A stretch of DNA of 64,000 nucleotides from Aequorivita lipolytica (GCF_007997135.1 NZ_VORU01000013.1:17249-81248); one strand, 5' to 3'. Shown: positions 8,633-18,202, counted from the first letter of the stretch. Made by a program: numbers and translations. Notes: a model not told the origin generated them from the letters alone.

Positions 8633-8665
8633 CAAAAATAGCTTTTAAATACTAGTTCACCCAAA
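8633..8665 (-). promoter_or_regulatory. Candidate promoter for the riboswitch transcript
   Basis: On the minus strand TTTG (8665-8662) is followed after 21 bases by TATTTTTG (8640-8633), within the range for the Bacteroidota housekeeping promoter, just upstream of the riboswitch. Confidence 0.5.
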
Positions 8666-8685
8666 CAAAACCATTATTTTTGAAA

Positions 8686-9831
8686 ATGCAAAAATTCGTT
8701 TTACTCCTAAGTACCTTCCTTCTTTTTACCGCTTGTAAAAACAAAAGCGAATCCCCCCAATCTTTAGAAAAAAATGCTTCTGAAAAGAAAATGATTGAAG
8801 TAAATTACGCTCAAGGTTTTGAAATTGAAGACCAAGGAAACTTAAAAATAATCACTCTAAAAAATCCGTGGCCCGGAACCGATAAAACCTTCAAGTATGC
8901 TTTAATTGAAAAAAACACCACGCTTCAAAACCCTGAAGATTATGATGCTGTGGTTGAAATTCCAGTAAAGCGAATCGTGGTTACTTCAACCACGCACATT
9001 CCTTCTTTGGAAATGTTAAACGAACTTATAACCTTGGTTGGCTTCCCAAATCTTGACTATATTTCTTCGGAAAAAACCCGCGAAAAAATTTCCAAAGGAA
9101 CCATAAAAGAACTCGGTAAAAATGAAGACATCAATACTGAAATTTTAATAGATTTAAATCCCGATGCCGTAATTGGCTTTGCCGTTGACGGAAACAATTC
9201 TGCCTTTGCAACCCTTCAGAAAACTGGGATTCCAGTGCTTTATAATTCAGACTGGACAGAAACTTCACCTTTGGGAAAAGCCGAATGGATCAAATTTTTC
9301 GGGTTGCTTTTCAACAAACAAGAAGAAGCAGATAGTATTTTCAAAAACATTGAAACGGAATATCTTTCAGCAAAAAAAATAGCTTTTGAAGCTAAAGAAA
9401 GACCGACGGTTATTAGCGGCGCAATGTATAAAGACGTTTGGTATATGCCACAAGGCAATAGTTGGGGGGCGCAGTTTATAGCAGATGCAAATGGCGATTA
9501 TCTTTGGAAAGATTCAGAAGGCACTGGCAGTCTTTCATTAAATTTGGAATCTGTTTTGGAGAAAGGAACTGATGCAGCATTTTGGATTGGCCCGGGACAA
9601 TTTACCAGTTTGCCTGAATTAAAAAATTCTAGTGCAGCCTATGCTCAATTTAAAGCCTATAAAATTGGAAACGTGTATTCAAATAGTTTAAAAAAAGGCG
9701 CAACTGGCGGCGTAATTTATTACGAATTGGCACCAAACAGACCCGATTTAGTTTTAAAAGACCTTATCAAAATACTTCATCCAGAATTGTTACCGGAATA
9801 CAAACTTTTCTTTTTTAATAAACTTAAATAA
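8686..9831 (+). CDS. btuF: ABC transporter substrate-binding lipoprotein, BtuF-like
   Basis: 381 residues from ATG 8686 (a TTG two codons earlier is less likely). A lipobox ends at Cys17 (LLFTAC). The core has the periplasmic-binding helical-backbone fold: VKRIVVTSTTHIPSLEMLNEL, then IKELGKNEDINTEILIDLNPDAVIGF, as in BtuF/FecB-type proteins for cobalamin and siderophores. Its stop overlaps the permease ATG (TAATG), so btuF, btuC and btuD form one coupled operon transcribed divergently from the B12 receptor. Cobalamin specificity is inferred from the neighbouring riboswitch. Confidence 0.83.
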   Translation: MQKFVLLLSTFLLFTACKNKSESPQSLEKNASEKKMIEVNYAQGFEIEDQGNLKIITLKNPWPGTDKTFKYALIEKNTTLQNPEDYDAVVEIPVKRIVVTSTTHIPSLEMLNELITLVGFPNLDYISSEKTREKISKGTIKELGKNEDINTEILIDLNPDAVIGFAVDGNNSAFATLQKTGIPVLYNSDWTETSPLGKAEWIKFFGLLFNKQEEADSIFKNIETEYLSAKKIAFEAKERPTVISGAMYKDVWYMPQGNSWGAQFIADANGDYLWKDSEGTGSLSLNLESVLEKGTDAAFWIGPGQFTSLPELKNSSAAYAQFKAYKIGNVYSNSLKKGATGGVIYYELAPNRPDLVLKDLIKILHPELLPEYKLFFFNKLK

Positions 9832-10862
9832 TGCAAACCACCCAAGCAAATCGGGTTCAGTTTATTGTGCTGTTTATAGCGCTAATTGCTGCATTTTTAG
9901 TGAATTTGGGTATGGGTTCGGTTTCAATTCCTTTAGATGAAATAATCTCTGTTTTTATTGGGAACGGTGCTTCCAAAGAAACTTGGCGTTACATAATTAT
10001 GGATTATCGCCTTCCAAAAGCAGTAACGGCAATGCTTGCTGGCGGCGGTTTGGCGGTATCGGGATTATTGATGCAGACGTTGTTTCGAAATCCATTAGCA
10101 GGACCTTTTGTTTTAGGGTTGAGCAGCGGTGCAAGTTTGGGTGTTGCAATTTTAATTTTGGGAGCTGGTGCTTTTGGTGGTTTTTTCGGAACTATTTTAA
10201 TGAGCCAATGGAGTTTGGTTATCGCTTCGGCATTGGGTAGCTTTTTGGTGCTGCTGGCCGTTTTGGCCGTAACTTTCAGAATAAAAGACACGATGGCAAT
10301 TTTAATAATTGGTTTAATGTTCGGTAGCGTAACTACCGCAGTGGTTTCAGTTTTGTCCTATTTCAGTAATGCAGAGCAGCTTCAACAATACATTTTCTGG
10401 TCTTTTGGAAGTTTAGGAAACCAATCTTGGGAAGGCGTTTCAATTTTAACTTTGTGTTTTTTGGCAGGCTTGGGTTTAAGTGTTTTCAGCAGTAAATCTT
10501 TAAACGGTTTGCTTTTAGGAGAAAACTATGCAAAAAGCATGGGACTTCATATAAAGAGAACCACTTTTATAATAATCTTAGCGACAAGTATTCTTGCCGG
10601 AAGTATTACGGCATTTGTTGGGCCAATTGCTTTTGTTGGGCTTGCTGTTCCGCATTTGGTACGACAATTTTACAAAACATCAAACCACTTTGTTTTACTA
10701 CCAGCTGTGCTGCTTTGCGGCAGTTTGCTGATGCTGGTTTGTGATACCGTGGCACAATTACCATTTAGTGAATTTACGCTGCCAATTAACGCAATAACCT
10801 CGCTAATAGGAGCTCCGGTTGTAATTTGGCTTTTGGTTCGAAAACGAAAACTTTTCTTTTAA
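9831..10862 (+). CDS. btuC: FecCD/BtuC-family ABC transporter permease
   Basis: 343 residues, highly hydrophobic with about nine or ten membrane helices, the usual size of BtuC/FecCD permeases. MDYRLPKAVTAMLAGGGLAVSG near the N-terminus and GPIAFVGLAVPHLVRQF near residue 265 are conserved family signatures; the latter contains the loop that contacts the ATPase. It moves the substrate across the inner membrane. It overlaps both neighbours by TAATG junctions, so all three subunits should be made in step. Confidence 0.9.
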   Translation: MQTTQANRVQFIVLFIALIAAFLVNLGMGSVSIPLDEIISVFIGNGASKETWRYIIMDYRLPKAVTAMLAGGGLAVSGLLMQTLFRNPLAGPFVLGLSSGASLGVAILILGAGAFGGFFGTILMSQWSLVIASALGSFLVLLAVLAVTFRIKDTMAILIIGLMFGSVTTAVVSVLSYFSNAEQLQQYIFWSFGSLGNQSWEGVSILTLCFLAGLGLSVFSSKSLNGLLLGENYAKSMGLHIKRTTFIIILATSILAGSITAFVGPIAFVGLAVPHLVRQFYKTSNHFVLLPAVLLCGSLLMLVCDTVAQLPFSEFTLPINAITSLIGAPVVIWLLVRKRKLFF

Positions 10863-11656
10863 TGGTTTCAGAAGAAAAAAATATCATTTTAGAAGTTCGT
10901 AACCTTTCCGTTGGTTATTGGAAAAAAGGAAACGATTCTGTAGTTGCCGAAGCAATCAATTTTTCTATTGAAAAAGGGGAATTGGTCGGTTTGGTTGGCG
11001 CCAACGGAATTGGTAAATCAACCTTGTTGCGAACGCTAACAGGAATGCAAGATGCTTTAAATGGCGCTATTTTTTTAAAAGGAAAAAATCTGAATGAATA
11101 CTCGTCTTTTCAACTTGCAACGCAATTAAGCGTTGTTTTAACCGAAGCGCCAGCCTCAAAAAATCTTTCGGTTTTGGAAATGGTCTCCTTGGGAAGACAA
11201 CCTTATACCAACTGGATAGGTTCACTTTCTGAAGAAGATAAAAAAGCAATCCAATTTGCTTTGGAAGCTACTGAAACCGCTACCCTAGCCCACCGCAAAT
11301 GTTTTGAATTAAGCGATGGCCAAATGCAGCGGGTTGCCATTGCGCGTGCTTTGGCGCAGGATACGCCTATTATAATTCTGGACGAACCCACCACACATTT
11401 AGATATTTACCATCGCGCTTATATTTTGAAATTGCTGAAGAAATTAGCTTCGGAAACGCAAAAAACAATTCTTTTTTCAACACACGAAATAGATTTGGCT
11501 ATTCAACTTACAGACAAGATGCTGGTAATGGCAAAGAACGAAACTTATTTTGACGATCCCTGCAAACTTATTGAAGCAGGAAGATTTGATACGCTTTTTC
11601 CAAAGGAAACCATCGATTTTGATGGAAAAACTGGACGTTTCACTATTCGGAAATAA
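10862..11656 (+). CDS. btuD: ABC transporter ATP-binding protein, BtuD/FecE-like
   Basis: 264 residues from the ATG at 10862, which overlaps the permease stop (TAATG); a TTG at 10826 inside the permease is rejected. Walker A is GANGIGKST, the signature is LSDGQMQRVAIARAL (a D replaces the usual second G of LSGGQ), Walker B is IIILDEPTTHLD, and the switch His is in FSTHEID. It powers the BtuC-like permease. Confidence 0.9.
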   Translation: MVSEEKNIILEVRNLSVGYWKKGNDSVVAEAINFSIEKGELVGLVGANGIGKSTLLRTLTGMQDALNGAIFLKGKNLNEYSSFQLATQLSVVLTEAPASKNLSVLEMVSLGRQPYTNWIGSLSEEDKKAIQFALEATETATLAHRKCFELSDGQMQRVAIARALAQDTPIIILDEPTTHLDIYHRAYILKLLKKLASETQKTILFSTHEIDLAIQLTDKMLVMAKNETYFDDPCKLIEAGRFDTLFPKETIDFDGKTGRFTIRK

Positions 11657-11682
11657 GTATATTTACTTTAAAATTTATTGCA

Positions 11683-13011
11683 ATGAACGAAATTTTTCTA
11701 TCCTTTCTAATCGCCATAATTTTCTTAGTGCTTGGAGCATTTATAGGCAATTACTTTGCGCATTTAAAAAGCAAAACTGAAACAAGTAAATTGGAAGAAC
11801 GCCTAGAAAATGCACAATTACAGGGTGAAAAATTGAGTGAGCGTTTTGAAACGGCATTAAAGGAACGCGATGCTATAAGACAAGAAAAGGAAAGAGTCAA
11901 TATGGAGCTGACGCGTCGAAATTCAGAATTTGAAAACCTGGAAGTCCGTAATCGCGAGCAGAAAGAAGAAGTTGAAAAACTTCAGGAAAAATTCACAAAG
12001 GAGTTTGAAAATCTTGCCAATAGAATTTTGGATGAAAAGTCATCAAAATTTTCAAAGCAGAACAAAGAAAGTCTCGAGATTATTCTTAATCCACTTCAAG
12101 AGAAAATAAAAAGTTTTGAAAAACGGGTTGAAGATACACATAAAGAAAGTATCGTTGGCCATGCAGCTCTAAGACAACAAATAATTGGGCTAAAAGAACT
12201 GAACGAGCAGATGAGCAAAGAAGCCACCAACCTTACCAAAGCGTTGAAAGGTGACAGCAAAATACAAGGAAATTGGGGTGAATTGGTTCTTGAGCGGGTC
12301 CTCGAAAAAAGTGGTCTAGAAAAAGATCGTGAATACTTTGTGCAGAACAGTTTCACTACCGAAGAAGGCCGCCGTGTGCTTCCTGATGTTGTGCTCCATT
12401 TGCCGGATAATAAAAAAATGATTATCGATTCCAAAGTTTCCCTTGTTGCATATGAACGTTTTGTGAATGAAGAAGATGAGGACCAACGCGCGCGTTTTTT
12501 AAAGGAGCACGTTGCCTCACTTAAGAAACATATTGAGCAATTGGGTGCTAAAAATTACCATACGCTCTATGAAATAGAAAGTCCTGATTTCGTGTTACTA
12601 TTCGTTCCAATTGAACCTGCGTTTGCAGTGGCCATAAACCATGACAATAATCTATACAATTGGGCTTTTGAAAAAAATATTGTGATCGTAACTCCTTCTA
12701 CCCTTTTGGCAACATTACGCACCGTTGACAGTATGTGGACCAATGAAAAGCAACAGCAGAATGCTATTGAAATTGCAACACAGGCTGGAAGACTATATGA
12801 TTCTTTTGTGAATTTAACCAATGACCTTTTAAAAGTTGGTTCCCAATTGAACACCGTAAAAGGAAGCTACGACGGAGCCATGAAAAAACTTACAGGACAG
12901 GGCAATCTAGTTACCCGTGTTGAAAAACTTAAAAAACTAGGTGCAAAAGCCAATAAGCATATTGACGAAAAATTGCTGAACCGAGCCGTTAATAACGAGG
13001 ATGAGGAATAA
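11683..13011 (+). CDS. rmuC: DNA recombination protein RmuC
   Basis: 442 residues. An N-terminal membrane anchor (residues 1-25) is followed by a long charged coiled coil to about residue 145. The RmuC nuclease-like domain then starts at GNWGELVLERVLEKSGL and includes LPDVVLHLPDNKKMIIDSKVS, the PD-(D/E)xK-like core. RmuC limits inversions between short repeats and has been linked to anti-phage defence as a nuclease. Gap to the ABC gene is 26 bases; no functional link is implied. Confidence 0.93.
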   Translation: MNEIFLSFLIAIIFLVLGAFIGNYFAHLKSKTETSKLEERLENAQLQGEKLSERFETALKERDAIRQEKERVNMELTRRNSEFENLEVRNREQKEEVEKLQEKFTKEFENLANRILDEKSSKFSKQNKESLEIILNPLQEKIKSFEKRVEDTHKESIVGHAALRQQIIGLKELNEQMSKEATNLTKALKGDSKIQGNWGELVLERVLEKSGLEKDREYFVQNSFTTEEGRRVLPDVVLHLPDNKKMIIDSKVSLVAYERFVNEEDEDQRARFLKEHVASLKKHIEQLGAKNYHTLYEIESPDFVLLFVPIEPAFAVAINHDNNLYNWAFEKNIVIVTPSTLLATLRTVDSMWTNEKQQQNAIEIATQAGRLYDSFVNLTNDLLKVGSQLNTVKGSYDGAMKKLTGQGNLVTRVEKLKKLGAKANKHIDEKLLNRAVNNEDEE

Positions 13012-13059
13012 AAAAAACTATATATTTACCACTTTTTAAAATTTAAAGCCTCACTAATT

Positions 13060-14274
13060 ATGAAACTAAATCTACTTTTTTTAACTATTTTATTCTCAAC
13101 CTTAAACGTTTTTTCGCAAACAATATTCGAGCCCGGTTATATCATCAAAACCAATGGAGTCAAGGTGGATTGTCTCATAAAAAATGAAGATTGGAAAGGA
13201 AGCCCGACTACATTTGATTACAAACTCGAGGAGAACGGTGAAATAAAAACTGGAACGCTAAACAATGTGATAGAATTTGGCTCAGTCCAATCTTTTAAAT
13301 ACTTAAAAGCTACAGTCAATATAGATCAATCTAACGATAATATAAATGATTTAACAGACGTGCGTAATCCCGAAATGAAAGAGGAAACGCTTTTTCTAAA
13401 AACTTTAATAGAAGGAAAAGCATCACTTTATTATACTGAAAATGACAAGATTAAGCGTTATTTCTATAAATTGGATGACGGAGAAATAGAACAGCTCATC
13501 TACAAAAGATATCTGGCTACCCCAACAAAAATAGGTGTAAACGAACGCTATAAACAGCAACTTGCCACAACCCTAAATTGCAGTAAACTAAACGAAAGTA
13601 GCTTTGAAAATCTGGAATATAAAGTCGGAAAATTGGTTAAATTAATTACCAATTATAACAATTGTATAAATTCTGAAACCGTCGTTTTCACCAAGAATAT
13701 ACAAAAGGCTAAGTTCAATTTAACCCTTCGTCCCGGCGTGACATTTAGTTCACTTTCTATATTGAAATCAGGTGACGAAAGAATTGATTTTGACACTAAT
13801 ACAGGAATTAGAATTGGGCTTGAAGCAGAATATGTTTTGCCTTTCAATAACGGTAAATGGTCAATTTTTATAGAACCAACCTACCGTAACTACAAATCTG
13901 AGAAAGAATTTCTTTATGTAGATTTTCTTACAATTAAAAAAACCACTCTTATTACAGCCGAGTATAATTCTATAGAGTTACCTCTTGGTGCTCGTCATTA
14001 TATGTTTGTTAATCAAGACGCCGCTTTTTTTCTTAATGCTGCTATAATAGTGGATGTAGCGATGATGGATTCTAAAGTAGTTTCAAGTAATGAAAACGGC
14101 TATGATTTGGATGTTGACGCAGACGTGGCAATTGCTTTAGGAGTAGGTTTTAGATTTAAAAATAGATACAGCATTGAAGCTAGGTACCATACTTCTCGCC
14201 AGCTCTTAAATTATGATAGTATAGATTCTTCATATAACTCATTTGCATTAATTGCCGGCTTCAATTTTCTCTAG
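13060..14274 (+). CDS. Hypothetical secreted protein with C-terminal outer-membrane beta-barrel
   Basis: 404 residues. A signal peptide ends at FSQ (residue 20). Residues 30-200 form a soluble region with YIIKTNGVKVDCLIKNEDW, a pattern common at the start of Bacteroidota envelope proteins. From about residue 225 (LTLRPGVTFSSLSI) to the end, alternating polar and aromatic strands close with FALIAGFNFL, as in an eight-stranded outer-membrane barrel. No known enzyme domain is visible. Function unknown. Confidence 0.72.
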   Translation: MKLNLLFLTILFSTLNVFSQTIFEPGYIIKTNGVKVDCLIKNEDWKGSPTTFDYKLEENGEIKTGTLNNVIEFGSVQSFKYLKATVNIDQSNDNINDLTDVRNPEMKEETLFLKTLIEGKASLYYTENDKIKRYFYKLDDGEIEQLIYKRYLATPTKIGVNERYKQQLATTLNCSKLNESSFENLEYKVGKLVKLITNYNNCINSETVVFTKNIQKAKFNLTLRPGVTFSSLSILKSGDERIDFDTNTGIRIGLEAEYVLPFNNGKWSIFIEPTYRNYKSEKEFLYVDFLTIKKTTLITAEYNSIELPLGARHYMFVNQDAAFFLNAAIIVDVAMMDSKVVSSNENGYDLDVDADVAIALGVGFRFKNRYSIEARYHTSRQLLNYDSIDSSYNSFALIAGFNFL

Positions 14275-14305
14275 TCCCTATCAATAATTTGATTAATTTT
14301 AGAGA

Positions 14306-14674
14306 ATGAAAAAAATACTATTCATTATCCTCGGAAGCCTTTTAGCGATATACTTGCTTTACTTTGCTTTTGTATATTTTGTTCCCTACAGCGAAGGTAC
14401 ACGTGCAGGTGAACTTATAAAATTTAGTCATCGCGGAGTAGTTATCAAAACTTGGGAAGGTGAGATAAGCCAAGGTATTAGCGGAGCGCAGATATTCTCT
14501 TTTTCAGTACTGGATAAAAACCAGGAAGTAATTGAAAACCTTAAGCAATTTCAAGGAAAATATGTGATGGTAACTTATGTTGAGCGTTTTGCAACTTTTG
14601 CAATTTGGGGCGATACGAAGTATTTTATTACGGCTGTTGAGCTTGAAAATTCACCTCATTTCAACAGAAATTAA
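14306..14674 (+). CDS. Small membrane-anchored protein, conserved in Flavobacteriaceae
   Basis: 122 residues with one N-terminal membrane helix (residues 4-25) and a small extracytoplasmic domain (GELIKFSHRGVVIKTWEGEI, then FQGKYVMVTYVERFATFAIWGDTKY). I recall relatives labelled 6-phosphogluconate dehydrogenase in databases. That label cannot be right: the protein is far too short and has no nucleotide-binding motif. True function unknown. It lies between an outer-membrane-barrel gene and a convergent T9SS cargo gene. Confidence 0.75.
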   Translation: MKKILFIILGSLLAIYLLYFAFVYFVPYSEGTRAGELIKFSHRGVVIKTWEGEISQGISGAQIFSFSVLDKNQEVIENLKQFQGKYVMVTYVERFATFAIWGDTKYFITAVELENSPHFNRN

Positions 14675-14687
14675 AAAATTTTAAAAA

Positions 14688-15272
14688 CTATTTTTTTGCA
14701 ATTTTCAAAGTTGTTTGCATATTTTTAGAAGTAACCTTTACAAAATACAAACCACTATTCATGCGGCTCATATCAACCAGCGTTATATTTCCGTTTCCTT
14801 TTCCCTCAGCAACTAGGCTTCCCAAAACATTATATATTTGGTAACTATCTACCTTGTAAAGTGAAGAAATAGTCAAATCGTTTTTCACCGGATTGGGATA
14901 GAAGTTAAGATTTTTCACAAATTTATCTTCAACCGATAAACCACTTTCCACCGTAATTTTTCCAAACATAGAGCCTGGATGAAAATTACACTTATAATCA
15001 TTAGCACCTTCCACACTAAAAGTAAAAGAATACTGAGATCCAATCCCGCTAAAGGTTCCGCTATCAAAGGTTTCAACACTACTCCCAGCAATACTTGTTA
15101 CCGTATGAGAGAATCCATCTGTTAATGTCCATCTAACCGTGTCACCAGTTTCAATCGTAACACTTGCAGCGGTTCCACTAGTACCAATAGCCCAATTAAG
15201 GTCGAACGTTGTTTGAGAAAATATGGAAGTAATTGAAAAAAAGGCAATAATTAAAGTAATTTTTTTCATCAT
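14688..15272 (-). CDS. T9SS cargo with blue-copper (cupredoxin) domain
   Basis: 194 residues. A signal peptide ends at FSQ (20). Residues 22-108 are a plastocyanin/azurin-like domain with the type 1 copper ligands His56 (FSHTV), Cys95, His98 and Met102 (KCNFHPGSM). Residues about 122-194 are a Por-type sorting domain (NLNFYPNPVKNDLTIS to GLYFVKVTS), so the protein should be exported by the type IX system and anchored or released at the surface. An electron-transfer role is likely; the partner is unknown. Start could be the ATG at 15272 or the next codon. Confidence 0.85.
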   Translation of the reverse strand: MMKKITLIIAFFSITSIFSQTTFDLNWAIGTSGTAASVTIETGDTVRWTLTDGFSHTVTSIAGSSVETFDSGTFSGIGSQYSFTFSVEGANDYKCNFHPGSMFGKITVESGLSVEDKFVKNLNFYPNPVKNDLTISSLYKVDSYQIYNVLGSLVAEGKGNGNITLVDMSRMNSGLYFVKVTSKNMQTTLKIAKK

Positions 15273-15349
15273 AAGAGGTGTTTATAAAGTGTATTGCAAA
15301 ATTACGAAAAAATTAACTATAAATCGGCAGTATTCGTAAATACAGCGTG

Positions 15350-18202
15350 TTATTTGCTCAGGTACATTTTTCTTCTTGCGTAAAGATCATAAAATGCATC
15401 ATCTTTTAGGCTATCAATAAATAAAATACTCTCACCGGTACTTTTCATTTCAGGCCCCAATTGCTTATTTACATTTGGAAATTTATTGAAACTAAATACA
15501 GGTTGTTTAATTGCAAAGCCTTCTAATTTTGGATTAAAGTCAAAATCGGTTACTTTATTATGGCCTAGCATTACCTTGGTTGCGTAGTTTACGTAAGGTT
15601 CTCCATAAGCTTTTGCAATAAATGGAACAGTACGTGAAGCACGTGGATTGGCTTCAATTATGTAAACAATATCATCTTTTATAGCAAACTGGACGTTGAT
15701 TAAACCTACAGTTTTAAGTGACTTTGCAATTTTGACCGTGTGATCTTTAATCTGCTGCATCACAAATTCGCCAATATTGAATGGTGGCAAGGTTGCGTTT
15801 GAATCTCCGGAATGAATTCCGCAAGGTTCAATGTGCTCCATTATTCCTATAATATATACATTTTCACCATCACAGATTGCATCGGCTTCCGCCTCTATTG
15901 CACCGTCCAAGTAATGATCCAGTAACAATTTATTATTAGGAATTTTGCGAAGTAAATCCACAACGTGCTCTTCCAGTTCCTTTTTGTTGATAACGATTTT
16001 CATTCCTTGGCCCCCCAACACATAGGAAGGGCGAATTAAGAGTGGAAAGTCAAGTTTATCGGCAAGCGCCAAGGCTTCCTCTGTGGTTTCAGCCACACCA
16101 AATTCTGGATAGGGAATATTATTTTCTTTTAAAAGCGTTGAAAAGCTTCCGCGATCTTCAGCTAAATCTAAAGATTCATAGGTTGTACCAATAATCTTTA
16201 TGCCATATCTGTCAAGCTTTTCAGCAAGTTTTAAAGCTGTTTGTCCCCCCAACTGTACGATAACACCTTCGGGTTTTTCGTGACGGATTATATCGTAAAT
16301 ATGTTCCCAAAAAACGGGTTCGAAGTAAAGTTTGTCGGCAACGTCAAAATCTGTTGAAACAGTTTCAGGATTACAGTTTATCATTATGGTTTCGTAACCG
16401 CATTCAGCAGCGGCCAAAACACCGTGCACACAACAGTAATCAAACTCAATGCCCTGCCCTATTCTGTTTGGACCAGAACCAAGTACTATTATTTTCTTTT
16501 TTGCAGTAACAATGCTATCGTTTTCTGAATAAGGCTTTTCTCCCTCAAGCTGCATTTCATTCTCAAAAGTTGAGTAGTAATAGGGTGTTTCAGCTTTAAA
16601 TTCGGCAGCACAGGTATCTACTAATTTATATACGCGCTGAATGTTCATTTCCTCACGTTTTTTGTAAACTTGGCTTTCCAAACATTTCAGCATATGTGCA
16701 ATCTGGCGATCGCCGTATCCTTTTTGTTTTGCTTCTAAAAGTAATTCCCTCGGAAGTGTTTCCAAAGTATATTTTGAAATTTCTTTTTCCAGTAAATAAA
16801 GTTCTTCATATTGGCGAAGGAACCACATATCTATTTTGGTGATTTCGTGAATTCTGCTCAACGGAATTCCAATCTGGATAGCATCATAAATAACAAAAAC
16901 GCGATCCCAACTTGCGTTTTTCAGTTTATCGAGAATTTGTTCGTAATTGGTGTAGCTTTTCCCGTCGGCGCCAATTCCGTTTCTTTTAATTTCGAGCGAT
17001 TGTGTAGCTTTATGAAGCGCTTCCTGAAAAGAGCGGCCAATACCCATTACTTCTCCAACCGACTTCATTTGAAGACCCAAAGTACGGTCTGATCCTTCAA
17101 ATTTATCAAAATTCCAACGTGGTATTTTTACAATTACATAATCTAAAGTTGGTTCAAACAAAGCTGAAGTTGACTTAGTAATTTGATTTTTCAACTCATC
17201 AAGTCTATAACCAATGGCTAGTTTGGTAGCTATTTTTGCAATTGGATACCCAGTTGCTTTTGAAGCCAATGCCGAAGAGCGCGACACACGTGGGTTAATT
17301 TCAATTGCAATAATTTTCTCTTCATCATCAGGGCTTACGGCAAACTGAACGTTACAGCCACCTGCAAAGTCACCGATACTGCGCATCATATGTATTGCCA
17401 TATCCCGCATTTTTTGATATGTACGGTCGCTTAAGGTCATTGCTGGAGCAACCGTTATAGAGTCGCCCGTATGGATACCCATTGGATCCATATTTTCAAT
17501 GGCGCAAATAATTACCACGTTGTCGTTATTATCTCGTAGTAGTTCAAGCTCATACTCTTTCCAGCCCATCATCGCTTTGTCTATCATTACCTCGTGGATG
17601 GGTGAAATTTCTAATCCGTACGATAGCAATTCATCAAAGTCTTCTTCTTTATAAACAATGGAAGCACCTGCGCCACCAAGTGTATAGGACGCTCTAATAA
17701 CCAATGGAAACCCAAACTCTTGTGCAATTTCTTTTCCTTGCAAATAGGAGTTTGCAGTAGCTTGTGGAGCCATACCTACGCCAATTTTTTCCATCAACGC
17801 TCTAAATTTTTCGCGGTCTTCGGTAATGTTTATTGCATCAATGTCTACCCCAATTAATTTTACACCAAAATCCTTCCAAATCCCCTTTTCATCTGCTTCA
17901 ATACATAGGTTAAGGGCCGTCTGTCCACCCATTGTTGGCAGAACAGCATCAATTTGTGGGTGCTCTTTTAAGATTTTTATAATTGATTTTGTGGTAAGCG
18001 GCAAAAGGTAAATATGGTCTGCCATTGACGGATCTGTCATAATGGTTGCCGGATTGCTATTAATCAAAACGGTTTCAATTCCATCTTCGCGTAAAGAGCG
18101 CAAGGATTGAGATCCAGAATAGTCAAATTCGCAAGCTTGACCAATAACAATGGGGCCGGAGCCTATAATAAGTACAGATTTAATGGAAGGATTTTTTGGC
18201 AT
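15350..18202 (-). CDS. carB: Carbamoyl-phosphate synthase large subunit
   Basis: 950 residues. Two ATP-grasp synthetase halves are seen: SGPIVIGQACEFDYSGSQ at the N-terminus and SGPNRIGQGIEFDYCCVHG at about 577, each with its NPRxSR motif (EINPRVSRSSALASK and EANPRASRTVPF). It makes carbamoyl phosphate from bicarbonate, glutamine-derived ammonia and ATP for pyrimidines and arginine. The enteric enzyme is about 1073 residues; this one stops just after PEMKSTGE and lacks the C-terminal MGS-like allosteric domain. carA is not adjacent. A TAATTTTG element at 18233-18226 may be its promoter. Confidence 0.96.
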   Translation of the reverse strand: MPKNPSIKSVLIIGSGPIVIGQACEFDYSGSQSLRSLREDGIETVLINSNPATIMTDPSMADHIYLLPLTTKSIIKILKEHPQIDAVLPTMGGQTALNLCIEADEKGIWKDFGVKLIGVDIDAINITEDREKFRALMEKIGVGMAPQATANSYLQGKEIAQEFGFPLVIRASYTLGGAGASIVYKEEDFDELLSYGLEISPIHEVMIDKAMMGWKEYELELLRDNNDNVVIICAIENMDPMGIHTGDSITVAPAMTLSDRTYQKMRDMAIHMMRSIGDFAGGCNVQFAVSPDDEEKIIAIEINPRVSRSSALASKATGYPIAKIATKLAIGYRLDELKNQITKSTSALFEPTLDYVIVKIPRWNFDKFEGSDRTLGLQMKSVGEVMGIGRSFQEALHKATQSLEIKRNGIGADGKSYTNYEQILDKLKNASWDRVFVIYDAIQIGIPLSRIHEITKIDMWFLRQYEELYLLEKEISKYTLETLPRELLLEAKQKGYGDRQIAHMLKCLESQVYKKREEMNIQRVYKLVDTCAAEFKAETPYYYSTFENEMQLEGEKPYSENDSIVTAKKKIIVLGSGPNRIGQGIEFDYCCVHGVLAAAECGYETIMINCNPETVSTDFDVADKLYFEPVFWEHIYDIIRHEKPEGVIVQLGGQTALKLAEKLDRYGIKIIGTTYESLDLAEDRGSFSTLLKENNIPYPEFGVAETTEEALALADKLDFPLLIRPSYVLGGQGMKIVINKKELEEHVVDLLRKIPNNKLLLDHYLDGAIEAEADAICDGENVYIIGIMEHIEPCGIHSGDSNATLPPFNIGEFVMQQIKDHTVKIAKSLKTVGLINVQFAIKDDIVYIIEANPRASRTVPFIAKAYGEPYVNYATKVMLGHNKVTDFDFNPKLEGFAIKQPVFSFNKFPNVNKQLGPEMKSTGESILFIDSLKDDAFYDLYARRKMYLSK

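Noticed and set aside
10826..10861. TTG start for the BtuD-like ATPase inside the permease gene
   Set aside because: The ATG at 10862 overlaps the permease stop as TAATG, the same junction as btuF/btuC.
14306..14674. Label 6-phosphogluconate dehydrogenase remembered for this family
   Set aside because: The protein is 122 residues, membrane-anchored and has no NADP-binding motif.
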